Shown here one piece after another: positions 60,446 to 64,000 of a stretch of DNA of 64,000 nucleotides. The DNA is from Eulemur rufifrons (lineage: Eukaryota; Chordata; Mammalia; Primates; Lemuridae). Below the pieces are notes generated by a model. The model worked only from the letters and a program-made list of their open reading frames with translations. It was not told the DNA's origin and ran no database searches. Every line of letters starts with the position of its first letter. Within the stretch, counting starts at the first letter, position 1. Location of the stretch: NCBI RefSeq assembly GCF_041146395.1, contig NC_090986.1, forward strand, positions 46,846,001-46,910,000. The letters run 5' to 3'. The position numbers were made by a program, and so were the translations under genes.

Positions 60446-61960
60446 CAACATTTATCAGAATTTTACTATGATGGGGTTCATGGTATTAAAAAGATTTTTT
60501 TAATTTGTGCTTTGCATTTGTGTTGATTTGATTTAGTTTTGAATGGCTGTGCTTCATTTGATTTAATAAAATGACAAAAAAAGTTTACTCACATAGTTGT
60601 GAAAATGATCTAACAGAGAATTGATAATCAAAGTTGCAAGGAAAGAACAGGTAATTTCGCAGACACTACACACTGTTGTAAGTGATAGGTGATGGATAAG
60701 ATTCTCCCCTTGAAAGGGGCGAGTAGACTTGTATTATAAAGAGAGGAAAGGCCATTCTTTCCTCAGATAAGATTCATCTGATTATAGAAAAAATAATGCT
60801 TCATCAAAATTTTCTTCTTGTAAAACTAAGTCATAACTTTTACTGATGTTTCTAAAATCAGCAAAGATTTTGATTCCGTTTTCTAGCAATGACCCAAAGG
60901 CTCATGTCTATTTAGCAAACAGTAGTGATAAAGTACAGATACTGTAAATCATTCTTGCAAAATAGTATTTTAGCAATTTTAGATCAGATTTAAATATGCA
61001 GGAATTTAGGCTTCAGTTAATAAACTCAGTTTCAATTTTGATTCTGAGACCTGATCACAAAACATTATTTAAATTTATTATCATATTTTTATTTATTGTA
61101 CAATATAAAGAAGCAAACTTTGGAGCATATATTCTCCTCCATTTGTCCATGTTTGGGGAAGTTTAAGGGCCAAAATCTTAAAAATATTTCTACAATTAAC
61201 TGCTTGTTATGTTCAGCAATTATATTCCAGTGAATTTTTCAAATCTTTAGTATATTTCTACTACACTCTCTTCCTCACACAATGCATTAACAGCTTAAAT
61301 GCATATATTAAAACGGTATTACCCATGTTGTTTTATATTTATTATATATTATATACTGTCTTATTATAGTTATTGAACCATATTTATTCACCAAAATGTA
61401 TCAGTAGCTAGTCTAAATTTACTTCCAATGCAATTTGAAATTATGCTTAGGCAGGATACTTAGGCAGATACTTAAAAAGTACAAAATCGTCATTTGTCAG
61501 TGATTCTAACCATGTCTAGCCCTGAGAAAAATGTCATAATCTTAAAATTCTATTTTTTGAATCTGTATTTAAACAGAAGAGGAAATGGACTACTACCGTG
61601 CTGAATGGGGATATTAAATTCACATGGAGAGCTATACAGTCTAAACAGTATCTTCTTCGTGAGACTGATATCTTTCATATAGAATATAATACACTAAAAT
61701 GTGTTCAAGCATAGAGTGCTTGCCTTAAGGCAGCCATAAAAATTTCTCATTTACAACTTCCTGGAACAAATTCCATAGCAGAGAATGCTTGAACTAAAAG
61801 TCTTTCATTCAATAAGTGATATGCTGATAAGAGTCAAAATGACTGAAAGCACTGAGACTGATGTTAAAATAGATGCCATGCTTAAATATAACATCACAGC
61901 ATCGCATGTGACAAAACTTCAGGTCAAGAAGTATAAGATAAGGAATAATTTTTCTTTAAA
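60446..61960. other. Unassigned AT-rich DNA
   Basis: No gene or recognised repeat. Confidence 0.5.
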
Positions 61961-61964
61961 GAAC

Positions 61965-62055
61965 AAGTTAAAAGAACTAACTTAAGGTCACACACTGAGT
62001 AAGTTGCAGAACTGGAAATAAATTCTAGACCCAGTTTTTGGTTTTCTACTTTAAA
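61965..62055 (-). mobile_element. MIR-like fragment, antisense
   Basis: 'taaggtcacacactgagtaa', 'ttgcagaactggaaataaat' and 'tctagacccagtttttgg' follow the antisense MIR core. It ends where a LINE-1 begins. Confidence 0.6.
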
Positions 62056-62352
62056 CACTATGATTACCAGAGGCTGGGAAAAATAGCGGTGGGGAGAGGA
62101 AAAAGTGGGTGTAGTTAATGGGTACAAAAACACAGTTAGATAGAATGAGTAATATTTGACAGCACAACAAAGTGACTCTAATCAACAAGAAGTTATGGTA
62201 TACTTGTAAATAACTAAAAGAGCAGAATTGGAATATTCCTAACACAAAGAAATGTTATTTGATTAATTCACTTTTTGTACCTGTATCAAAACATCACATG
62301 TACCCTATAAAGATACATAACTATTATGTACCCATAATAATTAAAAATTAAA
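62056..62352 (+). mobile_element. LINE-1 3' UTR tail, sense
   Basis: 'gattaccagaggctggg', 'taatgggtacaaaaacacag', 'ttgacagcacaacaaagtga', 'catcacatgtaccctataaa' and 'aactattatgtacccataat', then an A-rich tail. Only the last 290 bases of the element. It is the un-inverted reference for the copy at 45625-45972. Confidence 0.9.
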
Positions 62353-63884
62353 AAAAAATTAAAAATACAATTTGTATTTGGAATCTGCATTTTGCTAATT
62401 TTCAACAGTGAGAATAGGTAGCTTTTCTTTTCTTTTTGTTAATATATTTTGAGTCAATTTGACGTTATCATTTCCAGCTCTTACCTTAAATTTGTTGCTC
62501 TGGAATTGTCTCAATGATAGAAAATCAATTTTAATATTCTGTTTGAACGTTTTTTTCTTTAGTACTTTCTGAGGTTCTTTGAACTTTCATTTTGAAAAGT
62601 ATTTACATGCATTTTTAAAATAATATCTAAATGACAGTCTAAAATTCTTGATGGTATTCTTTTAATATAATCAGTCAAGTTGTAATGATGTACATTAAGT
62701 CACTAAAATGATAAGGAGTCTGTTTTACTGGATTTTGTAGATTATAATGAAGCAATTACACACATAAAAAATTAAGGGAAGTACAACATAAATGGATTTT
62801 TTCACTTATTTTGACAACTCTATTTTAAATTATTTTTGACATGTCTCACAGTATGCTAATGAATAGCTGCTAGTATCCTATGAAATACAATTTTGAGGTT
62901 TAAATAAGCAGCTAAAATCCTGTGTTAATAAATCTTGTCTGAGAGTACATTGAGATGCTCAGATTTTATGAGAAATTAACAAAAGAAAAAAAATACTATA
63001 TAGGTTGGCTTCCATAAATAGAATTTAAAGTGTGATGTGACCCTCTGGCATATCTGATTTCTTTAACATTTCTGTGTCCCAGAAAAGTCTAATAAGTCTT
63101 CAGAACTGGTATTTGATTTTCTTTGCTATATTCCTCTGACAACTTTAATGTTATTTTAAAATTTATCTCAGGCCTTAAAAATTAGCGTTACAGAATTAAG
63201 ACTGTTACTTTGAAAATTATTCTGTAAAAAGAGATATTTAGAAATGAATTGCTATTTAAAATCATTAGATTCATACACTGTTCTATTAATAAGCCATTGG
63301 TAAGGGTCATGCTAGTATTAATTTACTGGGTTTATAGGAAAATTAGTGATATCAAAATTGATTTCTCATTTTTTATTTATAGACATATAAATGCAAAGTT
63401 TTAAGTGTCTTACTAATGTGAAAATTCAACCAAATAATAAAAAATCTAACCAATTATCAAATTGTGCTGGAAGACATATAAACTATTAATTATTTATTTC
63501 ATTTTTCCCTTGCTCATAAATGTTAGGAGATTAATTTTGACATTTACTCAATGGTGCCCACTGATAAGCTTTATTAATCTTTAAGACATAGTACTTTAGC
63601 TGTAAGCATACACTTATAATTTATTTTATTTGGCATTAAAATATTTCTTTGCCAAAATCATTTTTCTCCTTCCTCAACTAACAAACATGTATATATACAC
63701 TTTCTCTAAAACACAAAACAAAATAGAAGAAAAGCAAAATATTTTAAGAACACAAATTTTTTCAGTAGTTATTCCTGAGATTACATTCAAATATGAATTT
63801 GTCATGCATTAGATTTTGTTTATGTGGCCCATATATGAATTATAATTAGGATGTCTATTGTGCTGAGGAATAAAATGCATTGAG
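62353..63884. other. Unassigned AT-rich DNA
   Basis: No gene or recognised repeat. Confidence 0.5.
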
Positions 63885-64000
63885 TAAGAGTCTTATTCTG
63901 CTTGGGCTGCTATGACAGTACCACAGACTGTGTGACTTAAACAACAGAAGTGTGTCTCTCACAGTTCTGGAAGGTAGAAGTTCAAGATCAAGGTGCTGAC
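63885..64000 (-). mobile_element. MLT1-type LTR, antisense, cut by window end
   Basis: 'cttgggctgctatgacagta', 'ccacagactgtgtgacttaa', 'acagaagtgtgtctctcaca' and 'gttctggaaggtagaagttc' are the complement of the 3' end of an MLT1A/B-like LTR. It continues past the window. Confidence 0.85.

Overview
This window looks like nuclear DNA of a strepsirrhine primate, most likely a lemur. It is AT-rich, without operons, compact genes or prokaryotic signals, and packed with mammalian interspersed repeats. The best evidence is the Alu copies at 41025-41372, 42777-43113 and 48625-48955. They are dimeric Alus with B-box-type monomers and A-tails, but the linker between the monomers carries the extra 'agaaa.attatatggacagc' type segment that I know from lemur and loris Alus and not from human ones. 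A LINE-1 3' end typical of this lineage appears three times (20785, 27235 and 30861).

I find no protein-coding gene, exon, tRNA, rRNA or promoter that I can support. Nearly every open frame is short and chance-like, or falls inside a decayed LINE-1 or DNA transposon. The window is best read as an intergenic desert or part of a long intron.

Layout: 1-1.77 kb unassigned. 1.77-4.24 kb is a LINE-1 with its 3' end; 4.64-5.67 kb is an older LINE-1 piece. 7.18-7.9 kb is an L2-like piece followed by antisense LINE-1. 8.03-9.27 kb is one long ancient mammalian repeat. 10.4 kb is an L1M 3' end, and 12.7-14.05 kb is antisense old LINE-1. 16.0 and 17.75 kb are MaLR/MLT1-type LTRs. 19.02 kb is an internally deleted hAT-Charlie element with BED-finger remnants. 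21.1-22.6 kb is an L1M copy split by a MER1-type element with a clean target-site duplication. 25.4-27.75 kb is two LINE-1 pieces in opposite orientations. 30.86 kb is a 215-bp LINE-1 tail insertion with a 13-bp duplication. 35.26 kb is a 7SL-like Alu monomer. 35.96-37.64 kb is a composite insertion: pyrimidine minisatellite, antisense LINE-1 with nested MER2, then an LTR-like 3' part with AATAAA and an A-tail, flanked by a 15-bp duplication. 38.7-43.1 kb holds an Alu monomer and two Alus. 43.6-45.15 kb is MER5A, L1M, LINE-1 and LTR in series. 45.63-45.97 kb is a 5'-inverted LINE-1. 47.41-47.86 kb is a possible retrocopy of an unknown RNA. 48.6-50.4 kb is an Alu and a rearranged LINE-1 with a mariner-like hairpin. 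51.2 and 53.0 kb share an unrecognised ~190-bp repeat. 52.1, 54.6 and 56.0 kb are LTR-like pieces. 57.8-60.4 kb is a long, very old L1M copy interrupted at 59.1 kb. 62 kb is a MIR-like piece and a LINE-1 tail, and the window ends inside an antisense MLT1-type LTR.

The observations I consider most worth checking are the composite retroposon at 35958-37640, which resembles SVA in plan, the retrocopy of unknown parentage at 47411-47862, the paired unknown repeat at 51240 and 53030, and the mariner-like hairpin at 49379. Repeat names come from recognition by eye and memory of consensus sequences; no database was searched.
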